Positions 1-8,492 of a DNA stretch of 17,705 nt are shown piece by piece. The notes under the pieces were generated by a model. It had not been told where the DNA came from. It made no database searches and worked only from the letters and a program-made list of their open reading frames with translations. Location: assembly GCA_020051025.1 (NCBI GenBank), contig JAGVJS010000294.1, forward strand, positions 1-17,705, given 5' to 3'. A program made the position numbers and the translations under genes. Every line of letters starts with the position of its first letter. Position 1 is the first letter of the stretch. This DNA is from Sphingobium sp. Lineage in GTDB: Bacteria; Pseudomonadota; Alphaproteobacteria; Sphingomonadales; Sphingomonadaceae.

Positions 1-407
1 ACAACGACCGCCAGCGCTCCGGTCAGTGCCGCGCCCAGCAGGCCGTCTCGCCCGTCCAGATTCTGGCCGATGCGTTGCAGGCCGATGCCCATTTCGAACA
101 GCCCTGCCAGGTTCAGCGCTGCGCCGAGCACGACCAGCGTCAGTAATCCGACGATCAGAGGCGATTGCAATTGAAAGCCCCATCCTACCGCTGCGCCACC
201 CGCCCGCAGTGCAATGAGGATGCCGGCCAGCGCCAGCATGGCAAGGAGGGTGCCGACGAAGAAGGCGACGCCTTCCCGACGTATATGATGCGGATCGCCA
301 CCCTGCTGCACAAGGCCGAAAGCCTTGAGCGAGATGATCGGGAAGACGCAGGGCATCAGGTTCAGGATCAACCCGCCCAGCAGGGCGGACAGGATGGCGA
401 CGAGCAT
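1..407 (-). CDS. DsbD/ScsB-type thiol:disulfide interchange membrane protein, partial (C-terminus outside window)
   Basis: The visible 135 residues are hydrophobic. They begin with a segment ending in NLMPCVFPIISLKAFG, the first-helix signature of the DsbD/CcdA-type electron-transfer domain, with redox cysteine C20. Two further membrane segments follow before the window edge. In this family two membrane cysteines pass electrons from cytoplasmic thioredoxin to periplasmic partners. The ATG at 407 follows a GAGG ribosome site. Only about 14 non-start codons separate it from the peroxiredoxin stop, so the long N-terminal periplasmic domain and signal peptide of E. coli DsbD appear to be absent. 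Any C-terminal thioredoxin-like domain would lie outside the window. It starts 42 bases after the peroxiredoxin on the same strand, which suggests one operon and that the peroxiredoxin could be its substrate. Family call is firm; the exact subfamily is open. Confidence 0.85.
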   Translation of the reverse strand, partial: MLVAILSALLGGLILNLMPCVFPIISLKAFGLVQQGGDPHHIRREGVAFFVGTLLAMLALAGILIALRAGGAAVGWGFQLQSPLIVGLLTLVVLGAALNLAGLFEMGIGLQRIGQNLDGRDGLLGAALTGALAVV

Positions 408-449
408 GGCAAACCTCGTGAGGAAGGAAATGGATCGGGCGGCGCGGAA

Positions 450-1007
450 TCAGCCCTGCCTGGCCTTCCATGCGCGCACAGCTGCCATGGTCTTTTCGAT
501 ATGAGCCTGCGGATTGCGGTCGGTGTAGCTCAGCAGGATCGTACCGTTGGGGGCGATGACGAACGAAGTGCGATCGGACATCATGGGCTTGCCCGGGATC
601 TGCATGGTCGTTTCATATCTGGCGGCGACTTTTGCACCTGGATCGGCGGCGACGGCGAACTTGTCGCGGCATTCGGACTTGGAAAATTCCGCCACCCGCT
701 CGACATTACCGGCCGTCACGCCCACGACACGCGCGCCCAGCTTGTTGAAATCATCGCTGGCTTCGGCGAACAGATGGGCTTCCACCGTGCAGCCGGAGGT
801 GAAGGCGGCCGGGAAGAAATACAGGACGACCGGCCCTTTCCTGAGCGACTGATGCAGGGTGAGGTTGAAAGGCTTGCCATCGAGCGCTGCGCCCAGCGTG
901 AAATCTGGGGCCTTGGCGCCCTGTGCCAGCGCAGCGATGCCCTGCGTCGGTGTGGCGGCCATCAGGCCGAGGCCCAGCAACAGTGCGAAAGTCTTGCGGA
1001 TAGTCAT
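450..1007 (-). CDS. Exported Bcp/PrxQ-like peroxiredoxin (AhpC/TSA family)
   Basis: This 185-residue protein has an N-terminal signal-like segment (charged start, then a hydrophobic run to about residue 22), so it probably acts in the periplasm. The thioredoxin-fold core carries the peroxidatic motif FTSGCTVEAH with C73 and the conserved active-site arginine at R146. Peroxiredoxins reduce H2O2 and organic peroxides through the peroxidatic cysteine. Bcp/PrxQ proteins often have a resolving cysteine five residues after it, but here that place is H78. The only other cysteine is C113 (SECRDKF), a possible resolving residue. The start is the ATG with GGAG nine bases upstream. The DsbD-like gene follows at once, which fits DsbD-fed recycling as described for a Caulobacter envelope peroxiredoxin. 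Peroxiredoxin assignment is strong; partner assignment is inference. Confidence 0.88.
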   Translation of the reverse strand: MTIRKTFALLLGLGLMAATPTQGIAALAQGAKAPDFTLGAALDGKPFNLTLHQSLRKGPVVLYFFPAAFTSGCTVEAHLFAEASDDFNKLGARVVGVTAGNVERVAEFSKSECRDKFAVAADPGAKVAARYETTMQIPGKPMMSDRTSFVIAPNGTILLSYTDRNPQAHIEKTMAAVRAWKARQG

Positions 1008-1152
1008 CGAGAGGGACTCCAGATCGAAAAGGGGTGGAGAATGACCCGTCGGTCACGCTCCACCTCCATGTTCGCTGGCATCCGGTAAAAAGTTGCGGTC
1101 CCCGACGCCGGTGAGAAAATTTATCTGATTCTTGCCTGTGAATCCGAACGGA

Positions 1153-1518
1153 TCAGACTTTCGATGTGGCGGGCGCACTGGTCGACACCCGCAATTTGTG
1201 GCTGTCGTCATAGCGGATCCAGCAGGCGAAGCCGTGGCCGCATTCCGCATGCAGTTTTAGAATTTCGCCATGGTCGAAACTATAGAGATTTCCATCGTCC
1301 CTGACTTCGATCGTGTCGACGCTCTGGAAATCGACCGGGGCAAGCGGCACGGCATCCCGACCCCGCTTGATTCTGACATCATAGCGGGCCGCGCCCTTCA
1401 GATAGGCAATGACGATGTCATGGGAACTGGCATTCTGCCATCTGGGATGAATGGGACCGCATCCCGGCAGCAGGGCCAAAGTGGCCATCGCAGCGGCGGT
1501 TCTGCCGATTATCTTCAC
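1153..1518 (-). CDS. Small putative lipoprotein of unknown function
   Basis: A GTG-initiated frame gives a 121-residue protein beginning VKIIGRTAAAMATLALLPGC. This is a classic lipoprotein signal: basic n-region, hydrophobic core and lipobox LPGC with the lipidated cysteine at position 20. The adjacent GTG at 1521 is equally possible; GGAG lies five or eight bases upstream of the two codons. A longer ATG frame from 1578 would bury the signal behind 20 polar residues, so it is less likely. The mature part of about 100 residues has no motif I recognise; it contains C93 and C99 and several short beta-like stretches. It lies between pntB and the peroxiredoxin on the same strand, 145 bases from the latter, so co-transcription is uncertain. 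Function unknown. Confidence 0.65.
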   Translation of the reverse strand: MKIIGRTAAAMATLALLPGCGPIHPRWQNASSHDIVIAYLKGAARYDVRIKRGRDAVPLAPVDFQSVDTIEVRDDGNLYSFDHGEILKLHAECGHGFACWIRYDDSHKLRVSTSAPATSKV

Positions 1519-1588
1519 CACAGGGTCTCCGCGTTCCGTTGGTTCGCCTCTCCCGATATGGCGTCTTGTGACGATCATTGTTTCGATC

Positions 1589-1604
1589 GCCGGCTATTAC
1601 CGGC
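1589..1604. other. Short hairpin GCCGG/CCGGC upstream of the lipoprotein gene
   Basis: GCCGG and CCGGC form a perfect five-base-pair stem around a six-base loop. It lies between pntB and the lipoprotein start with no U-tract on either strand. It could be part of a leader structure, or chance in GC-rich DNA. Confidence 0.25.
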
Positions 1605-1633
1605 CTGAATGTGAGTGCCGGATTAACGATCGA

Positions 1634-1651
1634 CGGACGGGATGCCGTCCG
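1634..1651 (-). terminator. Candidate terminator hairpin after pntB
   Basis: A perfect seven-base-pair stem (CGGACGG/CCGTCCG) with a four-base loop begins 18 bases beyond the pntB stop. In the pnt transcript it is followed by a mixed TCGATCGTTAA stretch rather than a clean U-run. It is therefore a weak intrinsic terminator or an mRNA 3'-end stabiliser. Position and stem quality support it; the poor T-tract argues against strong termination. Confidence 0.4.
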
Positions 1652-1669
1652 CCGATGAAAAGCCATGAC

Positions 1670-3121
1670 CTACCCGATCTTGCCCAGCAGGCTATCCACT
1701 GCGACCTTGGCGTCGCCGTAGAACATGCGCGTATTCTCCTTGTAGAAAAGCGGGTTTTCGATGCCGGAATAGCCGGTGCCCTGACCGCGCTTCGACACAA
1801 ACACCTGCTTGGCCTTCCACACTTCCAGTACGGGCATGCCAGCGATCGGCGAATTGGGATCATCCTGCGCCGCCGGATTGACGATATCGTTGGATCCGAT
1901 GACGATCACCACGTCGGTCGACGGGAAATCCTCGTTGATCTCGTCCATTTCCAGCACGATGTCATAGGGCACCTTCGCTTCGGCCAGCAGCACGTTCATA
2001 TGGCCGGGCAGGCGGCCTGCGACTGGGTGGATCGCGAAACGTACGCTCTTGCCGGCGGCCCGCAGCTTGCGGGTCAACTCGCTGACGCTCTGCTGCGCCT
2101 GCGCCACCGCCATGCCATAGCCCGGCACGATGATGATGCTGTCCGCATCATTGAGCGCAGCGGCCACGCCATCGGCGTCGATCGCCACCTGCTCGCCCTC
2201 AATTTCTGCGGCCGGGCCACTGGTGCCGCCAAAGCCGCCCAGGATCACCGACACAAAGCTGCGGTTCATCGCTTTGCACATGATGTAGCTCAGGATCGCA
2301 CCCGAAGAACCGACCAGAGCGCCGGTCACGATCAACAGGTCGTTCCCCAGCGTGAAGCCGATCGCGGCGGCCGCCCAACCCGAATAGCTGTTCAGCATCG
2401 ACACGACGACCGGCATGTCCGCGCCGCCGATCCCCATCACCAGATGGAAGCCGATGAAAAGCGCCAGTACCGACATGGCGATCAATACGGTCAGCTCGCG
2501 GCCCTCGACGCCGATATTGCCGACGTACAGGATCAGCAACACCAGTGAGGCGATCGCCGCCGTCGCATTGAGCACATGCCCGCCCGGCAGTTTTTTCGCC
2601 TTGCCGTCCAGCTTGCCTGCCAGTTTACCAAACGCGACGATCGACCCGGTGAAGGTCACCGCGCCGATGAAGATTCCCAGAAACTCTTCGACTTTCAGGA
2701 TGTTGATCTCGACCGGAGTCTTGTGCGCCAGTACGCCGGCAAAGCCCGTCAGCGCGGCACGTGCGGCCGGATCAAGAGCATTTACCGTTTCCAGTTCGAA
2801 ATGGGCGTTGAAGCCGATGAACACGGCCGCCAGTCCGACAAAACTGTGCAGCGCGGCGACCAGTTGCGGCATTTCGGTCATCTGGACCCGGACCGCCACG
2901 ATCCAGCCGATCACGGCAGCCACGGCGAATGTGCCCACCACGATCGGCAGGTTGGCCGCGCCCGGGCCGAACAAGGTTGCCAGCACGGCCAGCGCCATAC
3001 CGGATATGCCATACCATACTGCCCGTTTCGCGCTTTCCTGGTTGGAAAGGCCGCCGAGCGACAAAATGAACAGGACCGCTGCCGAAATATAGGCTGCGGA
3101 CACTACACCAGTATCAAACAT
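1670..3121 (-). CDS. pntB: NAD(P) transhydrogenase beta subunit PntB
   Basis: PntB pairs with PntA in the inner membrane and uses the proton-motive force to move hydride from NADH to NADP+. The 483-residue protein has the family layout: a run of hydrophobic helices over roughly residues 1-260, then the cytoplasmic NADP(H)-binding domain. That domain contains the fingerprint [12 protein letters not shown] and the C-terminal signature [20 protein letters not shown]. The chosen ATG gives the usual N-terminus [12 protein letters not shown] and is preceded by a GGGGGG ribosome site. An upstream in-frame ATG would run into pntA and adds an atypical extension. Only ten bases separate it from the pntA stop, so the two are co-transcribed. 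E. coli PntB is 462 residues, close to this. Assignment is secure. Confidence 0.96.
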   Translation of the reverse strand: MFDTGVVSAAYISAAVLFILSLGGLSNQESAKRAVWYGISGMALAVLATLFGPGAANLPIVVGTFAVAAVIGWIVAVRVQMTEMPQLVAALHSFVGLAAVFIGFNAHFELETVNALDPAARAALTGFAGVLAHKTPVEINILKVEEFLGIFIGAVTFTGSIVAFGKLAGKLDGKAKKLPGGHVLNATAAIASLVLLILYVGNIGVEGRELTVLIAMSVLALFIGFHLVMGIGGADMPVVVSMLNSYSGWAAAAIGFTLGNDLLIVTGALVGSSGAILSYIMCKAMNRSFVSVILGGFGGTSGPAAEIEGEQVAIDADGVAAALNDADSIIIVPGYGMAVAQAQQSVSELTRKLRAAGKSVRFAIHPVAGRLPGHMNVLLAEAKVPYDIVLEMDEINEDFPSTDVVIVIGSNDIVNPAAQDDPNSPIAGMPVLEVWKAKQVFVSKRGQGTGYSGIENPLFYKENTRMFYGDAKVAVDSLLGKIG

Positions 3122-3131
3122 GCAGCCCCCC

Positions 3132-4706
3132 TTATGACCGCTGGAACATAGCCAGCATCCGGCGCGTGACCAGGAAGCCGCCAACGATGTTGATCGAAGC
3201 GATCAGAATGGAAATCGTCGCCAGAACCATGACGATCGTGCTGGACGATCCCACTTGCAGCATGGCCCCCACGACCACGATCCCTGAAATGGCGTTCGTC
3301 ACCGCCATCAGCGGCGTATGCAGCGCATGACTGACATTCCAGATGACCTGAAAACCCACGAAGCAGGCCAGCACGAAGACGATGAAATGCGCCATGAAGC
3401 TGGCCGGGGCGACTGCGCCGATCCCCATCAGCAGTAGCGCACCGACGATCAGCAAAGTCACCTGCGACCGGGTCTGCGCCTTGAAAGCGGCGACTTCGCG
3501 CGCCCGCTTCTGTTCGGGCGTCAATTCCTCCGCTTTGGGCTTGGACTTCTGCGCCGCGATCGCCTTGATCTTGGGCGGAGGCGGGGGGAAGCTGATCGTG
3601 CCTTCAAAGGCGACGGTCGCGCCCCGGATCACGTCATCCTCCATGTCATGGACGATCACGCCATCCTTGCCCGGCGTCAGGTCGGCCAGCATGTGGCGGA
3701 TATTGCTGGCATAGAGCGCGCTGGATTGCGCGGCCATGCGGCTCGGGAAATCGGTATAGCCGATGATCGTCACGCCATTGTCGGATACGATCTTCTGGTC
3801 GGCGACCGTCAGTTCGCAATTGCCGCCACGTTCCGCTGCCAGATCGACGATGACCGACCCCGGCCGCATCGCTTCGACCATATCCTTCGTCCACAGCACC
3901 GGCGCATCGCGTCCCGGAATGAGTGCGGTGGAAATGACGATATCGACGCCCGGCGCCAGTTCGCGGAACTTCTTGAGCTGTGCCGCGCGAAATTCCGGGC
4001 TGGACGGGGCAGCATAGCCACCGGTCGCCGCGCCATCCTGCTGTTCCTCGGCAAAGTCGAGATAGACGAACTCAGCTCCCATCGATTCGATCTGTTCGGC
4101 CACCTCAGGCCGCACATCGAACGCCAGCGTGATCGCCCCGAGCGAGGTCGCGGCGCCGATCGCGGCAAGGCCTGCAACGCCGGCGCCAATCACCATCACC
4201 CTGGCTGGCGGCACCTTGCCGGCTGCGGTCACCTGTCCGGTGAAGAAGCGGCCGAAATTGGCGCCCGCCTCGATCACGGCGCGATAGCCGGCGATATTCG
4301 CCATGGACGACAGTGCGTCCATCTTCTGCGCGCGCGAGATGCGCGGGACCATGTCCATCGCCAGAACATTGGCGCCGGTCGCGCTGATCGCGCTCAACTC
4401 CTCACTGCGCTGGCCGGGATAAAAGAAAGAAATCAGCGTCTTACCAGGATTTAAACGGGCAACTTCGTCTGCCTCGGGCGGACGAACCTTCACGATCACA
4501 TCCGCTGTGGCCCATAAATCCTCTGCCGTCGGCACTACCGTCACACCGGCCGCGCGATAGGCATCGTCGGCAATGCCGGCGCCTTTGCCAGCGCCGCTTT
4601 CTATCAGGCATTCATGGCCGAGTTTTTGCAGTTGCCCGGCACTTTCAGGGGTTAGCGCAACGCGCGCCTCATCCCTGGCCGTTTCTCTGGGTGCACCAAT
4701 CTTCAC
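3132..4706 (-). CDS. pntA: NAD(P) transhydrogenase alpha subunit PntA (fused form)
   Basis: The 524-residue subunit contains the soluble NAD(H)-binding domain (about 1-380) with the Rossmann fingerprint GAGVAG at 174-179. A proline-rich, charged linker (about 374-410) follows, then four membrane helices (about 415-515) ending [13 protein letters not shown] as in E. coli PntA. The alpha subunit is one chain here; some alphaproteobacteria such as Rhodospirillum split it into PntAA and PntAB. The GTG at 4706 is chosen because GGAGGAGG sits five bases upstream and the product then begins [18 protein letters not shown], the usual family N-terminus. A longer ATG frame from 4754 would read through that ribosome site. 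First gene of a pntA-pntB operon, divergent from the thiamine operon across a 370-base control region. Assignment is secure. Confidence 0.96.
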   Translation of the reverse strand: MKIGAPRETARDEARVALTPESAGQLQKLGHECLIESGAGKGAGIADDAYRAAGVTVVPTAEDLWATADVIVKVRPPEADEVARLNPGKTLISFFYPGQRSEELSAISATGANVLAMDMVPRISRAQKMDALSSMANIAGYRAVIEAGANFGRFFTGQVTAAGKVPPARVMVIGAGVAGLAAIGAATSLGAITLAFDVRPEVAEQIESMGAEFVYLDFAEEQQDGAATGGYAAPSSPEFRAAQLKKFRELAPGVDIVISTALIPGRDAPVLWTKDMVEAMRPGSVIVDLAAERGGNCELTVADQKIVSDNGVTIIGYTDFPSRMAAQSSALYASNIRHMLADLTPGKDGVIVHDMEDDVIRGATVAFEGTISFPPPPPKIKAIAAQKSKPKAEELTPEQKRAREVAAFKAQTRSQVTLLIVGALLLMGIGAVAPASFMAHFIVFVLACFVGFQVIWNVSHALHTPLMAVTNAISGIVVVGAMLQVGSSSTIVMVLATISILIASINIVGGFLVTRRMLAMFQRS

Positions 4707-4937
4707 TCTGCCCTCCTCCCCTTTTTCTGGCCCTGTTCCGGTCGCACGGCCCAAGGCTCCAAATCTATTGGCGGCGGAAATGCCATCGGTCCATCGCGAA
4801 AGCCTTGCCGACTTAAAAGCTGAACTTGTCGCCTTGCGCCGCCATCATGCAACGGCTCTTCGGACAGGGCCAGCGATAATGCCCCTCATGTTCGATAATG
4901 CTTTTCACATCGCGTCCGAAAGCCTAGAGGCGCTGCA
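4707..4937. promoter_or_regulatory. Divergent control region between pntA and the TPP-riboswitch operon
   Basis: This stretch has no credible gene. It must hold the leftward pnt promoter and the rightward promoter of the thiamine operon. I could not identify a convincing -35/-10 pair for either. Two copies of GATAAT (4875-4880, 4894-4899) resemble -10 hexamers on the plus strand but lack recognisable -35 partners. Confidence 0.45.
4874..4901 (+). repeat. Direct repeat CGATAATGC x2, 19-base period
   Basis: CGATAATGC occurs at 4874-4882 and again at 4893-4901, ten bases apart and about two helical turns start to start. It lies some 40 bases upstream of the TPP aptamer. It could be a regulator binding site or part of tandem promoters. 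The repeat is exact; its role is unknown. Confidence 0.4.
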
Positions 4938-5025
4938 TCCCCGGGGGGCCGCTTATGCGCGGTTGAGAGGTGGTCAGCAGACCACGACCCGCTGAACCTG
5001 ATCCGGCTGATTACCGGCGTAGGGA
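4938..5025 (+). ncRNA. TPP riboswitch aptamer (THI element)
   Basis: The conserved aptamer parts appear in order. P1 pairs TCCC 4938-4941 with GGGA 5022-5025, followed by the GGGGGGC block. P2 pairs GCCGC 4948-4952 with GCGGT 4959-4963 (one G-U pair), followed by the TGAGA core motif at 4964-4968. A variable P3 hairpin pairs GTGGTC 4970-4975 with GACCAC 4980-4985. The strongly conserved CTGAACCTGATCCGG and ACCGGCGTAGGGA blocks complete the P4/P5 arm. This element binds thiamine pyrophosphate and normally lowers expression of thiamine synthesis or uptake genes. It leads the TonB receptor, kinase and permease genes that follow. Identification rests on several independent motifs and consistent pairing. 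Confidence 0.96.
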
Positions 5026-5076
5026 GGGCAAGGCGGCGCGTCCGTCAGTCCCTCCGCGTGGAGTGGACGAGAGACG
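5022..5076 (+). promoter_or_regulatory. Predicted translational expression platform of the TPP riboswitch
   Basis: GGAGGG at 5023-5028, which includes part of the 3' strand of P1, can pair perfectly with CCCTCC at 5050-5055. CTCC at 5052-5055 can instead pair with GGAG at 5060-5063, just upstream of the receptor ATG at 5077. With TPP bound, P1 would hold its 3' strand and release CCCTCC to cover GGAG (off state). Without TPP the alternative helix would free GGAG (on state). No terminator U-tract is present, so control should be at translation. GGAG to ATG is 13 bases, a little long, so the neighbouring GGA at 5065-5067 may share the ribosome-site role. Confidence 0.55.
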
Positions 5077-7371
5077 ATGACGATTACTATCCATTATGTT
5101 GGCCGGGCTGCACTGGTGACGGCGCTGATGTTTTCTGTCCCCGGTGCGATGGCGGCCGGGGCCGACGAGCCGGCGCGCGCGACCATAGAGGTGACGGGCT
5201 ATCCCGACCCCCAGGGCCTGTTGCCCGACCAGGGCGCGCCCAAGGCCGTCAGTTCGATTGCCGAAGCCTTCATCAGCAAGCAGGCGCCGACGCTCAACGC
5301 CTTCCAGCTGGTCAACCTGCTGCCCGGCGCAAATGTGTCGTCCAGCGATCCCTATGGCCTGTCGGCAAGCTCCAGCCTGACGCTGCGCGGTCTGGGACAG
5401 GATCAGATCGGCGTACTGCTGGAAGGCGCGCCGCAGAATGACATCGGCTATTATTATGCCTATCCCTCGCAATTCGCCGACGCCGAAAATGTGCGGCAGA
5501 TCGCCTTGGCCCAGGGTGCGGCAGATATTGACGCGCCGGTCGTCGCCGCGGCGGGCGGGACATTGTCCCTGACGCTGGATGATCCCAAGGCGGCGATGGG
5601 CGGACTGGTCAATCTGTCGGTCGGTTCCTTTGACCAGCGGCGCGCATTCCTGCGATTCGACACTGGGGAGATCGGGGGAAGCGGGCTGAAGGCGTTCGTC
5701 TCCTACTCCAACAATCGCGCGGACAACTGGCGTGGGGCGGGCTACGATAAGCGGCAGCATATTGACGCGAAGCTGCTGCATGAATGGGGGGAGGGCAATC
5801 GCGCCAGCCTCGCCATTTCCTATAATGACGCGATCACATCGACCTATCCCAGCCCGACCATGGCGGACTGGCAGGCGAGCGGGCGCGGCTTCAATTTCAC
5901 GAAGCGCTACACCGATGGCGACACCAGCTATTGGCGCCTGTATCGTGCGCCGTTCCGCAACCTCTACTTCGCGGCGCCGGTGCATATTCAGCTGAGCGAC
6001 AATCTGACCTTCGATAGCAGCGCCTATCTTCAGATGGGGCACGGCAATTCGCCCTATGGCACGCAACTGGCGACCACCGGCAATTTCCTCGGCACGGAGG
6101 AACTGAGCCAGCCGATTACTCTGCCCGGCGCGGTGGATGGCGTGGCGACGGTGCTTGGCAACTGGACCGGCAAGCAGAGGCGCGTCGGCGACGTCAGCAA
6201 GCTCACCCTGAAGACGGGCACCCACGCCCTCACCGCCGGCCTGTGGTTCGATTATGGCACCGACCGGGTGACGCAAAGCTACACATCGATCGACGCGAAC
6301 GGGCGGCCGGTCGATGCATGGGGCTATCAGGACAAGGCGATCCGTACTGCTGACGGACGTTTGCTCGCCTATGAAAACCAGCGGACGGTCACGGTGACGA
6401 AGGGCTTCTTCCTGGCGGACAGCATCGCGGTCACGCCGCGTCTTACCATCGATGTCGGGTTCAAGGGGGTGAGCCTGCTGCGCAACGGCCGCAACTATCT
6501 GCCGGGGCCGCAATCGACGGTGCATGTCGACAGCGTCGCCGCCTTGCCGCGCGGGGCGGTCCATTATCAGCTGGATGAGCGGCAGCAACTGTTCGCCAAC
6601 ATCACGACCAATTTCCGCACGCCCAACGAGTTCGCGCTCTATAACGCCTATTATGGCGGTGAACTGGTTAGCCAGGGCACGGAGGCGCTGAAGAATGAAT
6701 ATAGCGTCTCGCAGGAACTGGGTTATCGCTATATCGGGCCGAACCTGTCGCTTTCGTTGACCGGATTCCATTATCATTTCCGCAATCGTCAGGTGGCGAC
6801 GGTGGTGAACAGCGGCGGTGCGCTGGTCAATTCGACCATAAACGGCGGCAGCCAGACCAGCTATGGCCTGGATGGCGAGGTCGATTATCGCCCGGCCAGG
6901 GGATTCAGCCTCTATGCCTCGGGCGAATATCTGCATACGCGGCTGGACGGCGATCTGCGCGTCGGCGGCAACCTGCTGCCAACGAAAGGCAAGCGGGCGG
7001 TATCCGCCCCGCGTTTCCAGTTCGCGCTTGGCAGCACCTATGATGACGGCCGTCTGTTCGGCAGCAGTGCGCTCAAATATGTCGGCCGCCAATATGCGAC
7101 TTTCATGAATGATGAGAGCATCAGGGGCTATGCCACGCTGGATCTGGCGATCGGCCTGCATCTGGCCGGTCTGATCGACACGCAGCGCATGGATGTTCGT
7201 CTCAATGCGATCAACGTCACCAATCCGCGCGTCCTGTCCGGCGTGTATGCGATCAGCAGCAACGCGCAGGACGTGATCGGTCGCAACGGCACGCTGATCG
7301 CGGGATCGGCGCCCAGCTATTATATCGGCAGTGGACGCGCCTTCGTGGCGACACTATCGCGGGCCTTCTGA
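5077..7371 (+). CDS. TonB-dependent receptor, predicted thiamine (or precursor) transporter
   Basis: The 764-residue protein opens with a clean signal peptide, cleaved probably after AMA at residue 26. A short linker with a possible TonB box (TIEVTG, about 36-41) and a plug domain (about 50-165, containing SSSLTLRGLGQDQIGVLLEG) follow. A long beta-barrel ends in the typical terminal phenylalanine (LSRAF). Such receptors take up scarce ligands across the outer membrane using TonB energy. The TPP riboswitch 52 bases upstream and the downstream PnuC-type permease indicate that the ligand is thiamine or a thiamine-derived compound. TPP-controlled receptors of this kind have been described by comparative genomics (called Omr1 in Bacteroidetes). 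Receptor family is certain; ligand is inference from context. Confidence 0.93.
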   Translation: MTITIHYVGRAALVTALMFSVPGAMAAGADEPARATIEVTGYPDPQGLLPDQGAPKAVSSIAEAFISKQAPTLNAFQLVNLLPGANVSSSDPYGLSASSSLTLRGLGQDQIGVLLEGAPQNDIGYYYAYPSQFADAENVRQIALAQGAADIDAPVVAAAGGTLSLTLDDPKAAMGGLVNLSVGSFDQRRAFLRFDTGEIGGSGLKAFVSYSNNRADNWRGAGYDKRQHIDAKLLHEWGEGNRASLAISYNDAITSTYPSPTMADWQASGRGFNFTKRYTDGDTSYWRLYRAPFRNLYFAAPVHIQLSDNLTFDSSAYLQMGHGNSPYGTQLATTGNFLGTEELSQPITLPGAVDGVATVLGNWTGKQRRVGDVSKLTLKTGTHALTAGLWFDYGTDRVTQSYTSIDANGRPVDAWGYQDKAIRTADGRLLAYENQRTVTVTKGFFLADSIAVTPRLTIDVGFKGVSLLRNGRNYLPGPQSTVHVDSVAALPRGAVHYQLDERQQLFANITTNFRTPNEFALYNAYYGGELVSQGTEALKNEYSVSQELGYRYIGPNLSLSLTGFHYHFRNRQVATVVNSGGALVNSTINGGSQTSYGLDGEVDYRPARGFSLYASGEYLHTRLDGDLRVGGNLLPTKGKRAVSAPRFQFALGSTYDDGRLFGSSALKYVGRQYATFMNDESIRGYATLDLAIGLHLAGLIDTQRMDVRLNAINVTNPRVLSGVYAISSNAQDVIGRNGTLIAGSAPSYYIGSGRAFVATLSRAF

Positions 7372-7373
7372 CC

Positions 7374-8492
7374 ATGAGCGGTGGCCATCTGGTGCATGGC
7401 ATGGGCCTCGCGCTGGAAGCGCCGACATGGCCTGCCATCACATCGGCAGAGGCGGAAGCGGCGCTGGCCCGCTTCCCGGCGGCGGGGCGACTGGCCGACC
7501 TCAGCTGGCATTCGCCGCGTCCGTTCTCGGCGGCGGCGCTGGTCGAAACCGACCGGGGCGTGCATTTCCTAAAACGCCATCATCGGCGGCTTCGTTCGCT
7601 CGCCGCGCTGGCGGAAGAACATGCCTTCATGGCCCATCTGCGGACGGCAGGCCTGTTGGTGCCGGAAGTTGTGGCGGCAACGGGTGGCGCGGGTGCCATC
7701 GCGCTGAGTGAATGGACTTATGAGTTGCACCGCGCCGCGCCGGGCCTCGACCTCTATCGCGACCGCCAGTCCTTGACCCCGTTCCTGACGTCGGACCATG
7801 CCCATGAAGCGGGCGCGGCGTTGGGGCGGTTGCATGAGGCCGCGCAGGGTTTTGCGGCACCGGCGCGGGGCGATTATCCGCTGGTCGCCAGCTTTACCAT
7901 AATGGCTGCGGGTGATCCGCTGGCGGCGACGGAGGCTTATGTCGCCGCCCGTCCGGCGCTGGCCGGCTGGCTGGCTGGCAAGAACTGGCAGCAGCAACTG
8001 GCGCGGCTGTTTGCAGCGCTGGGCGGCGGCATACCGGATCAACCGTCGCTCTGGACCCATAATGACTGGCATCCTTCCAATCTCCTCTGGGCGGAGGATG
8101 GCAGGGTGGCCGCCATCATCGATTTCGGACTGTCCACCCGCACCTGCGCGTTGCACGATCTGGCAACCGCGATCGAACGGACTGCCTTTCGCTGGCTGGA
8201 CTTGGGGCAGGAGGCGGCGCTGGGCGATGTCGACACGGCGATTGCGATGCTGCACGGGTATCGAACGGTGCGTGCGCTCAGCCGGACCGACATGGACAGT
8301 CTGATCCGCCTGCTGCCGCTGGTCCATGTGGAATTCGCCTTGTCGGAGATCGACTATTTCGCTGGTATCGTCGGCGACCCCGGCCAGGCGGCCATTGCCT
8401 GGCAGGATTATCTGATCGGCCATGCCGACTGGTTTCTGTCCATGGCGGGCCAGAGCTTTCTGCGGTGCTTCGCGAAAGAGGCGATGGCCTGA
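7374..8492 (+). CDS. APH-family small-molecule kinase, predicted thiamine kinase (ThiK-like role)
   Basis: The 372-residue protein has the aminoglycoside/choline kinase fold. It shows an N-lobe lysine in FLKRHH (about K67), the catalytic loop HNDWHPSNLLW with D231 and N236, and the metal-binding IIDFG with D250. The ATG lies two bases after the receptor stop without a strong ribosome site, so translation is probably coupled. M10 is a less likely start. Its place between a TPP-regulated receptor and a PnuC/PnuT permease suggests that it phosphorylates incoming thiamine, trapping it as thiamine monophosphate as E. coli ThiK does. It is about 100 residues longer than ThiK, so a different vitamer or a diphosphokinase activity is possible. 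Nothing supports antibiotic resistance. Kinase fold is firm; substrate is inference. Confidence 0.85.
   Translation: MSGGHLVHGMGLALEAPTWPAITSAEAEAALARFPAAGRLADLSWHSPRPFSAAALVETDRGVHFLKRHHRRLRSLAALAEEHAFMAHLRTAGLLVPEVVAATGGAGAIALSEWTYELHRAAPGLDLYRDRQSLTPFLTSDHAHEAGAALGRLHEAAQGFAAPARGDYPLVASFTIMAAGDPLAATEAYVAARPALAGWLAGKNWQQQLARLFAALGGGIPDQPSLWTHNDWHPSNLLWAEDGRVAAIIDFGLSTRTCALHDLATAIERTAFRWLDLGQEAALGDVDTAIAMLHGYRTVRALSRTDMDSLIRLLPLVHVEFALSEIDYFAGIVGDPGQAAIAWQDYLIGHADWFLSMAGQSFLRCFAKEAMA

Noticed and set aside
1451..2548. A 365-codon plus-strand frame opposite pntB
   Set aside because: The His/Asp/Arg-rich product has no recognisable motif, while pntB on the other strand is unmistakable.
5011..7161. 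A 716-codon open frame on the minus strand, opposite the TonB receptor
   Set aside because: It mirrors the receptor codons in GC-rich DNA, its product is rich in Arg, Ala and Ile with no family signature, and it runs into the riboswitch region. The plus-strand receptor has a signal peptide, plug and barrel end.
7374..8492. Aminoglycoside resistance gene
   Set aside because: The fold is shared, but the gene is inside a TPP-riboswitch operon with vitamin transport genes and no mobile element is nearby.
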